DNA from: Enterovibrio gelatinilyticus
GTDB lineage: Bacteria > Pseudomonadota > Gammaproteobacteria > Enterobacterales > Vibrionaceae
NCBI RefSeq assembly: GCF_028683095.1
Contig: NZ_JAJUBC010000016.1
Coordinates: 1 to 64,000, forward strand
Reading direction: 5' to 3'
Length of the DNA stretch: 64,000 nucleotides
Shown: piece by piece, positions 24,550 through 35,116 of the stretch
How the letters are laid out: the number at the start of each line of letters is the position of its first letter
Position numbering within the stretch: position 1 is the stretch's first letter
Program-made: the position numbers and the translations under genes
Notes under the pieces: generated by a model
The model's database searches: none
What the model saw: only the letters and a program-made list of their open reading frames with translations
Told to the model about the DNA's origin: nothing

Positions 24550-24782
24550 TAAATTGCACTCCAAGACGGCAATGTTATTGACAATAATAACAAGAGTTTA
24601 GCACTGTACAGTAATAGCCCACTCAACTATTGTGGATTACAGATCACAGTCTGAAATATTATTTCGTTACTGATTAGAATCATAAACCGAAAAAAAGTTC
24701 GGTATTATGTGGGCAATGAGAGAATTATGTCATTTTTCTGTCAACACCCATTTATTCATCACTTTACTGTTACAGGAGCACC

Positions 24783-25655
24783 ATGAGCACACAACTTGAG
24801 GCTTTGTTATCGCTGTTGAACTTGGAACAACTTGATGAAGGTTTGTACCGTGGACAGAGTGAAGATCTTGGTTTGCCGCAGGTTTATGGCGGTCAGGTGA
24901 TCGGGCAAGCGCTATCGGCAGCCAAAGGAACCGTGGCGAGCGATCGCTTTGTGCATTCTTTCCACAGCTATTTCTTACGCCCAGGCGACCCAGCCAAACC
25001 GATCATTTATGACGTTGAGAATCTGCGAGACGGACAGAGCTTTTCCACGCGTCGCGTCAAAGCGATACAGAAAGGTCAGCCGATATTTTACCTCACTGCG
25101 TCTTACCATTTGCATGAACCCGGTTTTGAGCACCAGTTCACCATGCCTGATATCACTGGCCCCGAAGGGCTAAAGTCAGAGCAAGAACTCGTGGCATCGG
25201 TTGCCAAGCATTTGCCCCAACACATCATCGATACGTTTGGCGGTGAGAGACCGATTGAAGTGCGTCCAGTTGTGGACATTAACCCGCTTGCGCCTAAAAA
25301 ACAGGAAGCCAAGCAATACTTGTGGATCCGCGCTAACGGCAAAATGGTCGACGATTTACGAATCCACCAATATTTGCTGGGCTACGCGTCTGACTGGGGC
25401 TTTTTGACCACGTCCTTGCAACCTCATGGCGTCTCCTTGATGACACCGGGCATAAAAGTCGCCACCATCGATCACGCTATGTGGTTCCACCGTGAATTCC
25501 GTATGGATGAATGGCTGCTGTTCGTGATTGATAGCCCGTCAGCCAGTGGCTCTCGTGCTCTGGTTCGCGGTAGCTTCTACAACCAACAAGGTGAGTTGGT
25601 GGCATCTGCCGTACAAGAAGGGTTAGTACGGAATATGAGAAAAGCCTCAAAATAA
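24783..25655 (+). CDS. tesB: Acyl-CoA thioesterase II
   Basis: This 290-residue double hotdog enzyme hydrolyses acyl-CoA to free fatty acid and CoA. Recognised segments are [17 protein letters not shown] near the N-terminus, [13 protein letters not shown], and the C-terminal hotdog with the active-site area [14 protein letters not shown]. The RBS AGGAGCACC precedes the ATG. The length agrees with E. coli TesB. A terminator follows at 25677. Confidence 0.93.
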   Translation: MSTQLEALLSLLNLEQLDEGLYRGQSEDLGLPQVYGGQVIGQALSAAKGTVASDRFVHSFHSYFLRPGDPAKPIIYDVENLRDGQSFSTRRVKAIQKGQPIFYLTASYHLHEPGFEHQFTMPDITGPEGLKSEQELVASVAKHLPQHIIDTFGGERPIEVRPVVDINPLAPKKQEAKQYLWIRANGKMVDDLRIHQYLLGYASDWGFLTTSLQPHGVSLMTPGIKVATIDHAMWFHREFRMDEWLLFVIDSPSASGSRALVRGSFYNQQGELVASAVQEGLVRNMRKASK

Positions 25656-25675
25656 CGCGCTCAACACGGCAATCA

Positions 25676-25714
25676 CAACAAAGGCCAGCATAACGCTGGC
25701 CTTTGTTATTTTCG
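25676..25714. terminator. Bidirectional intrinsic terminator
   Basis: ACAAAGGCCAGC-ATAAC-GCTGGCCTTTGT hairpin followed by TATTTT, between the convergent tesB and porin genes. Confidence 0.85.
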
Positions 25715-25739
25715 AGGTCATGCAAACAGCGTAGTGCCA

Positions 25740-26663
25740 TTAGAAGTCGTAGCGAATGCCCGCTTGAAGTTGATCGTCTTTACCCGAGATCCCCTCAAAC
25801 TTGTAGCCCGCGTAAGTACGAAGGTGACCGTTGAATTTGTAAACCGCTTCTAGCGCGAAGTTGTTAGCTTCTTCTGTGGTGGTGTTATCGAACTCACCAA
25901 AGTTGTAAACACCAACCACGGCAAGCTGCTTGGTCGCTTTGTACTGAGCCGACACTTCATAACCGGTGTAATCAACGTTACTTTTTGACGCCATGGTGTA
26001 AAGCGCACCAAGAGTAAACGCATCTTGCTTGAACTGTGCAGCAAGGTTGATTTGATCATCGCTGTCTGTGCCTGCATCTTGAGAAACGTAACCCGCACCT
26101 ACTGCCACAGAACCAAAACTATAAAGCGCAGAAATACCCACACTGTCAGCGTCTTTCTCATCCGCTGCGATGTAGTTTGCTTGAATACTCAGGCCGTCAA
26201 ACTCACCAGAATAGACGAAGTTGTTTTCGCGCTTGTCTTTGTTGCCAGAAACCACATCCGCAGCGTCACCGCCGAAGGTCGCCATCACATCAGTAATGTC
26301 CGTGAGTTGAACCTGTGCAGAATCTTGTTTGCCGTAAGAAAGCTCGCCACCTGAAAAACCAAGGCCCGCGAAGAAGTAGCGGTTTTTCAAGCTCTCAGCA
26401 TCTGAAAATTCAGCTTCGTACTTACCGAAGCCGTATAGCTCATCAGAAATTTCAGTTTTGCCTTTTAGGTTTACACGAGCACGAGACTTGTCTTTGAATG
26501 AACTGTCGTCCGTGCTTTCGTTGTTATCAGAAACGTTGAAGCGTGCTTCTGCACGACCACCAACTTTCAGTGTTGTGCCATCCGCTTCGTATACCGTTGC
26601 GGCGAAAGAAGGGGCGGATACCAAAGCGCCAAGAATCGCGGAGGCCAATACTGCTTTTTTCAT
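25740..26663 (-). CDS. Outer-membrane porin (OmpU/OmpC type)
   Basis: This 307-residue protein starts with a signal peptide, MKKAVLASAILGALVSAPSFA, then alternating strands of a beta-barrel. It ends in Phe (AGIRYDF), the usual outer-membrane signature. Segments such as YEADGTTLKVGGRAEARF and GGELSYGKQDSAQVQ fit Vibrio general porins. It should form a trimeric channel for small solutes. It is transcribed alone, with an RBS AAGGACG before the ATG. Confidence 0.88.
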   Translation of the reverse strand: MKKAVLASAILGALVSAPSFAATVYEADGTTLKVGGRAEARFNVSDNNESTDDSSFKDKSRARVNLKGKTEISDELYGFGKYEAEFSDAESLKNRYFFAGLGFSGGELSYGKQDSAQVQLTDITDVMATFGGDAADVVSGNKDKRENNFVYSGEFDGLSIQANYIAADEKDADSVGISALYSFGSVAVGAGYVSQDAGTDSDDQINLAAQFKQDAFTLGALYTMASKSNVDYTGYEVSAQYKATKQLAVVGVYNFGEFDNTTTEEANNFALEAVYKFNGHLRTYAGYKFEGISGKDDQLQAGIRYDF

Positions 26664-27053
26664 TTTCTAACGTCCTTTTTAAATTGAGGCTTTCTTGCCA
26701 TCTCATTTTCGAGAAGGCCAAGGTAGACGTTTAAAATGAACGTTAGGTGACTGTTCTATGACGTTTTTGGTGAAAGAGAATGTCATTTCGATGACTATAA
26801 ACATGGCTCGCAAAACCACGAAACATACTGATGAATTTCACAATTATTCAAGGAGACAAATAACGTTATGCGAGCAAATAGAGAGGCTTTGAACGACGCA
26901 TTCGTTATGAGCAATGGGCAATGGAATGGGCAATTAGCAATGAGCAATGAGCAATGAGCAATGAGCAATTAACAATGAGCAGCGGGTCTGTAAAAAATAA
27001 AAGCCTGCATACTGACGGTTTCAATATGCAGGCTTTGGTATTCCAAACAGTGT
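26664..27053. other. Intergenic region with heptamer tandem repeats and terminator
   Basis: The part near 26664-26760 should carry the porin promoter. A run of TGAGCAA heptamers follows (about 26908-26982), including four perfect copies in a row at 26941-26968. Near 26999-27043 an inverted pair GCCTGCATA / TATGCAGGC with T-rich flanks forms a terminator for mdlB. No gene was seen. Confidence 0.7.
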
Positions 27054-28832
27054 TTACTCAGTGATTGTCGCTTCACCACATGCAATTTGTTCTAGCTCAA
27101 CCAAATGCGCTTTGGTTTTCTGAAGCTGATACATTTGCCAGTAGCGCCCTTTGTTCGCCAACAATTGCTGATGGTTGCCCTGCTCTTCCACATTTCCTCG
27201 GTGTAACACCAAAATGTTGTCGGCATCTGCGATGGTTGAGAGACGGTGTGCGATCACCACAATCGTCATGGTGTGACGCAACGACGACAGCGCTCTTTGA
27301 ACGCGCTCTTCCGTCCCTGAATCGATATTCGCAGTCGCTTCATCCAAAATCAAAATACGTGGACGTTCCACCAGCACTCGCGCCAAAGCTAACAACTGCT
27401 TTTGCCCTGCCGATAAGGTCACATCACCTGTTCCTATCAGGGTGTCTAACCCTTTCGGAAGGTGCTGTACATAATCAGCCAAATCCACTTGCTCCAGTGC
27501 CTGCCAAATCGCTGCATCTGATACATCACGCCCTAGCGTGACATTTTCTCGAAACGATGACGACAACACATGCGGGTCTTGTTGCACCATAGCAATGCCC
27601 GAGCGTATCGCGTTCTGTGTGAGTGATGAAATCGGACGCCCACCGAGCTTGATTGCCCCACTCTGCACAGGGTAGAAACCCATCATTAACGAGGCCAACG
27701 TGCTTTTCCCACTGCCCGTATGACCCACAAGCGCAAGGAACCCACCTTCTTTGACCGAGGCATTGATCTCCATCAGGACTGACGTTTTACCGTCATAACT
27801 GAATGAGAGATCGGAAATCTCAATGTCGCCATTCTCAATCGGCGCATCATCGCTGCCATATTGGTGTGGCTTGGCATCCATCAATTCAAACAACCGCTCT
27901 CCCGCCATGATGGCCTGTTGCAGCAGCGATAGACGTTGCATCAGTTCAATCAGCGGTTCCGTAACACGACCTAGGTAGCTAATGAACGCATAAAGCACAC
28001 CAACACCAATCACCTCGTGACCTTGCCAACCGAAGATCACCACCAAGGACACCAGCGCGACGCCAGACATTAAATCAATCAATGGACGAAGGAGCACACC
28101 ATTGATTTTGACAATCTTCACTTCGGTGGTGAGGTGTTGATCGGTCAAAGATGCAAAGCGCTCCGAAAAGCGTTGTTCCTGCCCCATCAACTGAATCAAA
28201 CTCATGCCTTGAATCGATTCACTCATCACGCTGTTAATGTCTGTCAGCAAGTCACGAGAGTCGCGATACGCTGGCGACGAACGACGTTGATAGAGAAACA
28301 TCACCAAAACCACTGACGGCAGCAAAATCGCCACAACAAGTGTCAGCGTAGGACTAAGCAAATACATGGCCACCAGCATGGCAGTGATCAACGCCACACT
28401 GTTTAAAAAGCTCGCGATCACCTGAACGTAAAGCTCTTTGAGAGATTCAGTGTCATTGGTCACTCGCGATACCAGCTTGCCCGCTGGCACATAATCAAAC
28501 GCTGACAGCGGCTGATTGATGATGCTGGCATACACTTTCTTGCGAATGGTCTGCACGATATTGATAGCAATATGACTAAAGCGCAGGCCATAGCTATAGT
28601 GCAGCGAGGCCGAAAGCACAGTGGCTCCGATATACCCAATTGCCAATAACCACAGAGCTGTAGGCGGGTAATAGTCTTGTGCCAAATAGTCATCAAGGAA
28701 GATTCGAATCAGCCACGGGCCGCTCACATCGGCGACAGCGGCAAGCAAAAGGAGTATCGCAGCAATCGCGAACCCTTTTTTGTCATCCATCAAATAGCGA
28801 AGCAGTCTCGCAAGAACTTCACGTTTGTTCAT
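27054..28832 (-). CDS. mdlB: ABC transporter ATP-binding/permease MdlB
   Basis: This 592-residue half transporter has six membrane helices in the first 300 residues and a C-terminal ATPase. The Walker A is LVGHTGSGKST, the signature LSAGQKQLLALAR, and the Walker B ILILDEATANID. It pairs with MdlA, whose stop overlaps its ATG by 4 bp. The heterodimer belongs to the multidrug-resistance-like exporters; the natural substrate is unknown. Gene order decR-mdlA-mdlB is the same as in E. coli. Confidence 0.9.
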   Translation of the reverse strand: MNKREVLARLLRYLMDDKKGFAIAAILLLLAAVADVSGPWLIRIFLDDYLAQDYYPPTALWLLAIGYIGATVLSASLHYSYGLRFSHIAINIVQTIRKKVYASIINQPLSAFDYVPAGKLVSRVTNDTESLKELYVQVIASFLNSVALITAMLVAMYLLSPTLTLVVAILLPSVVLVMFLYQRRSSPAYRDSRDLLTDINSVMSESIQGMSLIQLMGQEQRFSERFASLTDQHLTTEVKIVKINGVLLRPLIDLMSGVALVSLVVIFGWQGHEVIGVGVLYAFISYLGRVTEPLIELMQRLSLLQQAIMAGERLFELMDAKPHQYGSDDAPIENGDIEISDLSFSYDGKTSVLMEINASVKEGGFLALVGHTGSGKSTLASLMMGFYPVQSGAIKLGGRPISSLTQNAIRSGIAMVQQDPHVLSSSFRENVTLGRDVSDAAIWQALEQVDLADYVQHLPKGLDTLIGTGDVTLSAGQKQLLALARVLVERPRILILDEATANIDSGTEERVQRALSSLRHTMTIVVIAHRLSTIADADNILVLHRGNVEEQGNHQQLLANKGRYWQMYQLQKTKAHLVELEQIACGEATITE

Positions 28833-30574
28833 AACGATGCCTCCAATGCCTGCTCGAGTTGTTGATAGTGCTGCATTTCTGCATACCAGCCGTTTTGTGC
28901 CACAAGCGTATTGTGAGTGCCGCGTTCTTCAATATGCCCTTTTTGTAATACGATGATTTCATCAGCGGCTTCCAACGCAGAGAGTCGGTGTGCAATCACG
29001 ATTGTGGTTTGGTGTTGTGCTCGGTCATGAAGATTTTTCAGAATATGGTGCTCAGTGCGACCATCAACTGCCGACAACGCGTCATCAAGGATCAGAATCT
29101 CGGCATCAAGTAACAAGGCACGCGCAATCGAAATGCGCTGCTTCTGCCCACCTGACAAGGTGATGCCCTTCTCCCCCACTAGCGTTTCATAGCCTTCACG
29201 AAATTGAACAATATCGTCATCAATACACGCGAGCCTCGCCGCAGCGCGGATTTCTTCACGTGTCGCATCAGGCTTGCCCAGCGCAATGTTGTCGGCAATT
29301 GAGCGAGAGAACAAAAACGGGGTTTGAGTCACCACCGCTAGCTTGCTGCGCCATTCACCGATGTTAAAGTCGCGCAGGCTTACACCGCCATACTGCACCT
29401 TGCCTTGTACCGGATCTTCAAAGCGCAGAATCAAAGACAACAAGGTCGATTTACCGCTGCCGACAGGCCCCGCAATACCCAGCATTTTTCCCGCTGGAAG
29501 TGCAATGGCAATATCATGCAACGCTGGAACATCGTGCCCTCGCCACGTAAATCTATCGATGATCACATCAAGGGTTTGAGCCGACTCAGGCAGTGCTTTA
29601 TCACCATCTTGCAGCTCAGACGTTTCATCCAACACTTCTTTGATTCGTTTCCATGCAGCAGCGCCACGCTCAATAATATTGAACAACCATGCCACGGCTA
29701 ACATCGGCCATATCATCAACCCTTGGTACAGGGTAAATGCCGTTAGCTCCCCCAGCGTCAACATGCCATTGGCGACCATGTAACCACCGCCAGTAATAGA
29801 ACAGAAAAACGAGGTACCAATGGTGACAAAAATAACCGGATCGAACATGGCATCGACCTTTGCGACTGCCATGTTCTTTTCGCCCGTGTCGTCTGCCACG
29901 GCATTAAAGCGGTCGATTTGCTTGGACTCTAAGCCAAACGCGCGGATCATTCGAATGCCGTTCAAGGAAGATTGGGTTTCATCTGATAAATCAGAAAACG
30001 CCGCCTGTGAGGCGGAAAAACGGTGATGAAGCTGCGTACCAAAGCGGTTCACCATGAATGCCATTACCGGCATGGGAGCGAGTGCTAACAAAGTGAGTTC
30101 CCAGCTGATCGTGGTGGTCATAACGATCAAAACTGCCAAACCCGTGATGACAGAATCTGCCAACGTCAGCACACCTTCGCCTGCGGTCATCACTACCGCT
30201 TTCACATCATTGGTAGAACGCGCCATGAGATCGCCAGTGCGATAGCGTTCAAAAAAGCGCGGAGAGTGGCTGGTGAAATGACGGTATAACTTATCGCGCA
30301 GCACCGTTCCCAGCCCCGCCGCAGCGCCAAAGAGCCAAACTCTCCAGATGATACGTAGCGCGTAGACAACGAACCAAAGCAGTACGATAGCACCAAGCGC
30401 AATCAGCATATGCTCTCGGGTGATGTCGCCTGCCATCACGCCATCGACCAACCACCCGATGGCTTTCGGGGGAATTAATTCAAAGGTCGCAACGAAGAAA
30501 AAAATGATGATGGCACCGGCGTAGCGTTTCCACGCTTGTCGAAAATACCAACCTAGCTCTGCGAAAATGCGCAT
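28829..30574 (-). CDS. mdlA: ABC transporter ATP-binding/permease MdlA
   Basis: The start is placed at ATG 30574, after an AGGAGGAACG site, and not at 30661, which would overlap decR. The 581-residue protein has six membrane helices and an ATPase with Walker A IAGPVGSGKST, signature LSGGQKQRISIAR and Walker B ILILDDALSAVD. The D in place of E after the Walker B may make one site degenerate, as in many heterodimeric exporters. It is translated together with MdlB. Confidence 0.9.
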   Translation of the reverse strand: MRIFAELGWYFRQAWKRYAGAIIIFFFVATFELIPPKAIGWLVDGVMAGDITREHMLIALGAIVLLWFVVYALRIIWRVWLFGAAAGLGTVLRDKLYRHFTSHSPRFFERYRTGDLMARSTNDVKAVVMTAGEGVLTLADSVITGLAVLIVMTTTISWELTLLALAPMPVMAFMVNRFGTQLHHRFSASQAAFSDLSDETQSSLNGIRMIRAFGLESKQIDRFNAVADDTGEKNMAVAKVDAMFDPVIFVTIGTSFFCSITGGGYMVANGMLTLGELTAFTLYQGLMIWPMLAVAWLFNIIERGAAAWKRIKEVLDETSELQDGDKALPESAQTLDVIIDRFTWRGHDVPALHDIAIALPAGKMLGIAGPVGSGKSTLLSLILRFEDPVQGKVQYGGVSLRDFNIGEWRSKLAVVTQTPFLFSRSIADNIALGKPDATREEIRAAARLACIDDDIVQFREGYETLVGEKGITLSGGQKQRISIARALLLDAEILILDDALSAVDGRTEHHILKNLHDRAQHQTTIVIAHRLSALEAADEIIVLQKGHIEERGTHNTLVAQNGWYAEMQHYQQLEQALEASL

Positions 30575-30617
30575 CCGATTACGTTCCTCCTGTGTGCGCT
30601 CACCGATTTTTTTATTA

Positions 30618-31082
30618 TTAAATGGGTAATGCTGTGGTGTATTTGAGTGGCTCCATCGCAAAGGTGGAGGTCACATTCGTTAGGCCATCCATGCTGTTCA
30701 CCAGTTTTTTGTAAAACCGATCAAACGCGCCCATATCGGCAACTTGCACTTTCATCATGTAGTCGTATTCGCCTGCCATACGGTAACACTCCATGACTTC
30801 AGGGAATGGCGTTACTGCTTCGACAAATCGGCGATACCAGCTTTCAGAATGATCAGACGTTTTGATGTGAACGAAAGCGGTAAATGAAAGCCCCAAGGCT
30901 TGTGGATCCAGAAGGGCCACTCGCTTTCGCAGTACGCCACTGTCTTCAAGGCGCTTTAAGCGCTTCCAGCAAGGCGTCGTGGTGAGGTTCACCTTCTCAG
31001 CCAGATCAGACAGCGACAATGACGCATCGCGTTGCAGCCAATCTAATAATTGTCGGTCGATATTATCTAAGGAAACTGCCAT
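30618..31082 (-). CDS. decR: Lrp/AsnC-family regulator, DecR-like
   Basis: This 154-residue protein has an N-terminal helix-turn-helix ([34 protein letters not shown]) and a C-terminal RAM ligand domain. E. coli DecR (YbaO) at the same position next to mdlA senses cysteine and activates a cysteine-detoxifying gene. Here the divergent neighbour at 31290 is a cysteine-synthase-like enzyme, which makes the same job very likely. The shared 207-bp intergenic region should hold its binding site. Confidence 0.85.
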   Translation of the reverse strand: MAVSLDNIDRQLLDWLQRDASLSLSDLAEKVNLTTTPCWKRLKRLEDSGVLRKRVALLDPQALGLSFTAFVHIKTSDHSESWYRRFVEAVTPFPEVMECYRMAGEYDYMMKVQVADMGAFDRFYKKLVNSMDGLTNVTSTFAMEPLKYTTALPI

Positions 31083-31289
31083 AAGCGTATTACCAATCTT
31101 GCTATTTTAAGGTCAATTATTCCCCCAAACTCACCAAGGGAGAAAAAAATTCTATAATTAGGATAATAGTAGAATTTTTTACCACCAAAGGCGATCAATA
31201 AACACAAAATGGCAAAACAATACTCTTAACAAGCGCTTATAGTTTAGATATCCCTGAGTGACTTCAAGCAGTAGAGAGCCAGACCAATC

Positions 31290-32360
31290 ATGACCGATGC
31301 CAATATGACACACACATCATCCCACTGGGTTTGCGATGCAATTCGTAAAATTGAAGCGGATTTTCAGCGTTCTGCTGATACGCATTTAATTAAGCTGGAT
31401 CTTCCTTACTTCAGCGATATTGATATTTATCTCAAAGACGAAAGCACTCACCCTACTGGTAGCTTGAAACACCGCCTTGCTCGCTCACTTTTTCTTTACG
31501 GTTTGTGCAATGGTTGGATAAAAGAAGGCACCACGGTCATTGAATCTTCATCAGGCAGCACGGCGATTTCAGAAGCGTATTTTGCCCGTTTACTGGGCTT
31601 GCCCTTCATTGCGGTTGTGCCTCGCACGACAGCGAAAAAGAAAATCGAGCAGATCCAGTTTTACGGTGGCGAAGCGCATTTTGTTGATCGCTCTGATGCC
31701 ATCTACGCGGAGTCTCGTCGCCTCGCACAAGAACTGAATGGCCACTACATGGATCAGTTCACTTACGCAGAACGCGCAACCGACTGGCGCAGTAATAACA
31801 ACATCGCCAACAGCATTTTCGGCCAAATGAAGTATGAGCGTTACGCCGTTCCAAGCTGGATTGTGATGAGCCCAGGGACAGGCGGCACGTCTGCCACCAT
31901 TGGTCGTTTTATTCGCTACCGTTGTCATCAAACACAACTGATGGCGGTTGACCCTGAGAACTCCGTGTTCCATGAATTCTACAAAACCGGTGATAGTTCT
32001 ATAACGCTAGATCGCGGTGGAAAAATTGAAGGTATTGGTCGCCCTCGCGTCGAGCCTAGCTTTATTCCTGGTGTTATCGACCGAATGGAAACCATCGCAG
32101 ACGTCGACAGTGTGGCAACCGTGCATTGGCTTGAAGGCATTCTAGGCCGCAAAGCCGGTGCATCTACAGGCACCAATCTGTTTGGTGCGTTGAAACTGGC
32201 TGAAGAGATGCATGCGCGAGGCGAAAAAGGCTCTATCGTCACGCTACTATGCGACAGTGGCGAGCGTTATCTCGATACCTACTTCAATGAAGATTGGGTC
32301 AGCGCTAACATCGGCGATATCACGCCAACATTAAAAGCGCTGCAGAAATACAGCAGCTAG
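31290..32360 (+). CDS. PLP-dependent cysteine synthase-like enzyme
   Basis: This 356-residue fold-type II PLP enzyme has the lysine that binds PLP in HPTGSLKHR, the substrate loop [10 protein letters not shown], and the phosphate loop [10 protein letters not shown]. It resembles cysteine synthase/cystathionine beta-synthase homologues that degrade cysteine. Since it is divergent from the DecR-like regulator, a cysteine desulfhydrase role is likely, releasing H2S, pyruvate and ammonia. The precise reaction cannot be read from sequence alone. Confidence 0.8.
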   Translation: MTDANMTHTSSHWVCDAIRKIEADFQRSADTHLIKLDLPYFSDIDIYLKDESTHPTGSLKHRLARSLFLYGLCNGWIKEGTTVIESSSGSTAISEAYFARLLGLPFIAVVPRTTAKKKIEQIQFYGGEAHFVDRSDAIYAESRRLAQELNGHYMDQFTYAERATDWRSNNNIANSIFGQMKYERYAVPSWIVMSPGTGGTSATIGRFIRYRCHQTQLMAVDPENSVFHEFYKTGDSSITLDRGGKIEGIGRPRVEPSFIPGVIDRMETIADVDSVATVHWLEGILGRKAGASTGTNLFGALKLAEEMHARGEKGSIVTLLCDSGERYLDTYFNEDWVSANIGDITPTLKALQKYSS

Positions 32361-32612
32361 GCACACCATAGGCAAAGAACTATCGCTATCACAGGACGTG
32401 TTTGTCACGTCCTGTTTGCTTTCAAGATAATGACGCATTAATGATGCGAAGAAGAATATCGTCCCTCATCTTTCTCTGATTTTCTCAAATTCCTCTACGA
32501 ACATCTCAAACATTGCGAGCCATCGCCGCCGTTAAACACCATTCCCCATGATATATTTTTGAATGGTTTCAATTTGATACTGTTTCATTTTCTTTTTTCA
32601 TGGGAGCCTATT

Positions 32613-33035
32613 GTGAACAAATACCTGATCGCGACCAGTGCTATTTTTTTCGTCATCTTTATCGTTAATGACTTGTTCAACACCGAAAGAGTACCTCTCA
32701 ATACTCCGTTACCTGATAACGCCCCTTTCACGGTTTCAAACCAGTTTGATGGCGAATGGGAAGGGAAACGCACTGATATCAGCGGTGACAACATCTGCCT
32801 GCAAACACGCATTATTGGCAAGATCAAAGAGGGGAAAGTGTCGCTTCGCTTGATGTACAACAATACCTATTTGGAAGGCTTTGTCAGTGACACGGGCGAA
32901 CTTGCCCTGTTTGCAGACAGCCAAAAGTGGGGGTATCGATTCACTGGTAGCGCAGACTCTGATCAAATCAAAGGTAACTGGAAGGTCACCAACGCGCCAT
33001 GCAATGGTACATGGCAGTTAGCAAAAACATCATAG
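32613..33035 (+). CDS. Membrane-anchored hypothetical protein, 140 aa
   Basis: The start is placed at GTG 32613, which follows GGGAGCCTATT; the longer frame to 32559 has no such site. The N-terminus (NKYLIATSAIFFVIFIVND) is a membrane anchor or signal. The rest is a beta-rich domain with two cysteines and a regular strand pattern (GEWEGKR, GSADSDQIKGNWKV). It looks like a small lipocalin-like or ligand-binding domain outside the cytoplasm. Not recognised. Confidence 0.6.
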   Translation: MNKYLIATSAIFFVIFIVNDLFNTERVPLNTPLPDNAPFTVSNQFDGEWEGKRTDISGDNICLQTRIIGKIKEGKVSLRLMYNNTYLEGFVSDTGELALFADSQKWGYRFTGSADSDQIKGNWKVTNAPCNGTWQLAKTS

Positions 33036-33118
33036 CGGTCAAATCCCGCCGCCACTAGGTATAAGTCAGCACGAATAAATTCCATGCGATACGCGCCAAC
33101 CGTGAGAGATATACAAAC

Positions 33119-33568
33119 ATGAACATCATTAAAGCCACACCTTCTGATACACCTACAGTTGCCCCTTTATTTAACCAATACCGCGTATTTTATGGCCAGC
33201 CAGATGACCCTATACTTGCCCATGATTTTATTCATGCACGCCTTACTCTCGAAGAGTCTGTCATTTTTTTCGCCATCAATGAGCAAGGCATGGCGGTGGG
33301 CTTCACTCAGCTTTATCCCATGTTCTCTTCCGTCTCTGCTCAGCGAATATGGGTATTGAATGATCTTTTTGTTGGCGATTCACAACGTGGAAAAGGAACC
33401 GGAAATGCGTTGCTGAAAGCAGCAAAAGCACATGCCCTAGCAACGGGTGTCTGTGGTATTGCCTTGGAAACATCAGTCAGTAATTGTGGCGCACAAAAAC
33501 TCTATGAATCTTTGGGGTATGAGAAAGATATTGAGCATTTTCACTACTTTTTAAGCTTAAAAACATAA
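33119..33568 (+). CDS. GNAT-family N-acetyltransferase
   Basis: This 149-residue protein has the GNAT acetyl-CoA loop SQRGKGTGNALLKAA and the preceding strand VLNDLFV. The N-terminal part carries the usual substrate region. It probably acetylates an amine of a small molecule or protein. It is followed by queC but is unlikely to act with it. The substrate is unknown. Confidence 0.85.
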   Translation: MNIIKATPSDTPTVAPLFNQYRVFYGQPDDPILAHDFIHARLTLEESVIFFAINEQGMAVGFTQLYPMFSSVSAQRIWVLNDLFVGDSQRGKGTGNALLKAAKAHALATGVCGIALETSVSNCGAQKLYESLGYEKDIEHFHYFLSLKT

Positions 33569-33661
33569 CAACGAAAAAATGTGCACGACATAGAGCTGCT
33601 CGCGCTTCTGCGTTACACTTCGCCCATAGAAACTATCTACATATCGGTTAAAGGTGTAGCC

Positions 33662-34348
33662 ATGAAAAAAGCTGTTGTCGTCTTTAGTGGCGGGCAGGAT
33701 TCCACCACGTGTCTGATCCAAGCATTGTCTGAGTTTGACGAAGTGCATTGTATTACCTTCGACTACGGTCAACGCCACAAGCAGGAAATTGAAGTAGCGG
33801 CAGACGTCGCGAAAGAGCTAGGCGCAACGTCGCACAAAGTGATGGATGTTAGCTTGCTCAATGAGTTAGCGATCAGCTCGCTAACCCGTGACAACATTCC
33901 TGTTTCACACGAACTGCAAGAAAACGGCCTACCAAACTCGTTTGTACCGGGTCGTAATATTCTGTTTCTAACCTTGGCGGGCATTTACGCATACCAGCTA
34001 GGCGCAGAAACCGTGATTACTGGTGTTTGTGAAACCGACTTCTCTGGCTACCCTGATTGCCGTAATGACTTCGTGCAAGCGATGAACAAATCACTGGTAC
34101 TCGGCATGGACCGTGAATTGGAAATTCGTACGCCGCTGATGTGGCTAAACAAGGCAGAAACGTGGGCACTGGCGGATAAATACGGCAAGCTGGAGTATGT
34201 TCGCGATAACACGCTCACTTGCTATAACGGCGTCATTGGCAGTGGTTGTGGCGATTGCCCCGCTTGTGACCTTCGCCAGAAAGGGTTAGACAGCTACAGC
34301 AACGACAAAGAAAACGTGATGGCTTCGCTAGATAGCAAAAGCGCATAA
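33662..34348 (+). CDS. queC: 7-cyano-7-deazaguanine synthase
   Basis: QueC turns 7-carboxy-7-deazaguanine into preQ0 for queuosine in tRNA. The 228-residue protein begins [18 protein letters not shown], with the SGGxDS ATP-pyrophosphatase loop. The zinc-binding cluster [19 protein letters not shown] lies near the C-terminus. The start at 33662 gives the family's usual N-terminus; an upstream in-frame start (33581) would add a stretch that is not conserved. Confidence 0.95.
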   Translation: MKKAVVVFSGGQDSTTCLIQALSEFDEVHCITFDYGQRHKQEIEVAADVAKELGATSHKVMDVSLLNELAISSLTRDNIPVSHELQENGLPNSFVPGRNILFLTLAGIYAYQLGAETVITGVCETDFSGYPDCRNDFVQAMNKSLVLGMDRELEIRTPLMWLNKAETWALADKYGKLEYVRDNTLTCYNGVIGSGCGDCPACDLRQKGLDSYSNDKENVMASLDSKSA

Positions 34349-34553
34349 TACGCCGAGCCTCCTCCAATATATCCAATGGAGGGGGCAATTCCCCAACACG
34401 CCTTCCCTCCTGTTTATGTTTATCTTCTCAAAGACTTAAAATCATACCTACGCATTGCGCTTCTTCATTACTTAAAAGCGTTCAACAATTCTGAAAGAAT
34501 TCCTTTCTGTTCCGGTTTCTATCTAAACTTATCTTGTTCAATAAGGAGGCTGT

Positions 34554-35060
34554 ATGTATCTCGCTGTTAGCGGTACGTGTTATTGGTGCATGGAAGCCAT
34601 TTTCTGTGCGCTTCGCGGCGTTTCAGAAGTCGAACAGGGGTTCTTAATCACGGAAGATCGCAGGCATGTCGAAGCGGTATTGTTTCGTATTGATGAGTCT
34701 GAAATCTCTTTAGAGGATACGATTCGTGTGCATTTGGATTCGCACGCGTGTACATCCAATCACTCATTTCGGGATACCTATCCGAGCTTTATCTTCCCGA
34801 TAAATTCTGCACATCTCCAAAGGTGCCAAACTGCTTTGAATCATGTCGCAGAAGATTACATCAAGCCGATTGTCACGAAAGTTGCGCCCATCGTGGCCTT
34901 CTATCCGACACCGGCAAGTCAGCAGAATTATTACTGGCGTAATCCGTCAAAGCCATTTTGCCAGCGTGTCATCGCACCCAAAATGCAGGTGTTAAAGGAG
35001 CTGTATCCAACGCTTTTAAGCCAAGATGCATTTGTATTTTTGTCTGATAAAACCGCGTAA
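34554..35060 (+). CDS. MsrA-like methionine sulfoxide reductase homologue
   Basis: This 168-residue protein resembles MsrA: SGTCYWCMEAIFCALRGV parallels the family's GCFWC(G)xE active-site loop, and FLITEDRRHVEAVLFRID and a histidine-rich middle follow. The C-terminal RNPSKPFCQRVIAPKM fits the family's end. The active-site region has CYWC with the second Cys replacing the usual Gly or Thr. The RBS AAGGAGG precedes the ATG. It probably reduces methionine sulfoxide, but the divergence is large. Confidence 0.7.
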   Translation: MYLAVSGTCYWCMEAIFCALRGVSEVEQGFLITEDRRHVEAVLFRIDESEISLEDTIRVHLDSHACTSNHSFRDTYPSFIFPINSAHLQRCQTALNHVAEDYIKPIVTKVAPIVAFYPTPASQQNYYWRNPSKPFCQRVIAPKMQVLKELYPTLLSQDAFVFLSDKTA

Positions 35061-35090
35061 AAAAAGCGCCAATCGGCGCTTTTTCATTTT
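35060..35090. terminator. Intrinsic terminator
   Basis: AAAAAAGCGCCAATCGGCGCTTTTTCATTTTTC forms a short GCGCC/GGCGC stem with T-rich tail, between the convergent genes ending at 35060 and 35117. Confidence 0.8.
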
Positions 35091-35116
35091 TCATTCAGTG
35101 ATGTATTACACATCGC

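Noticed and set aside
32440-32612. Extended start of the hypothetical gene at 32559
   Set aside because: The upstream ATG has no RBS and adds a poor N-terminus, whereas GTG 32613 follows GGGAG and gives a normal membrane anchor.
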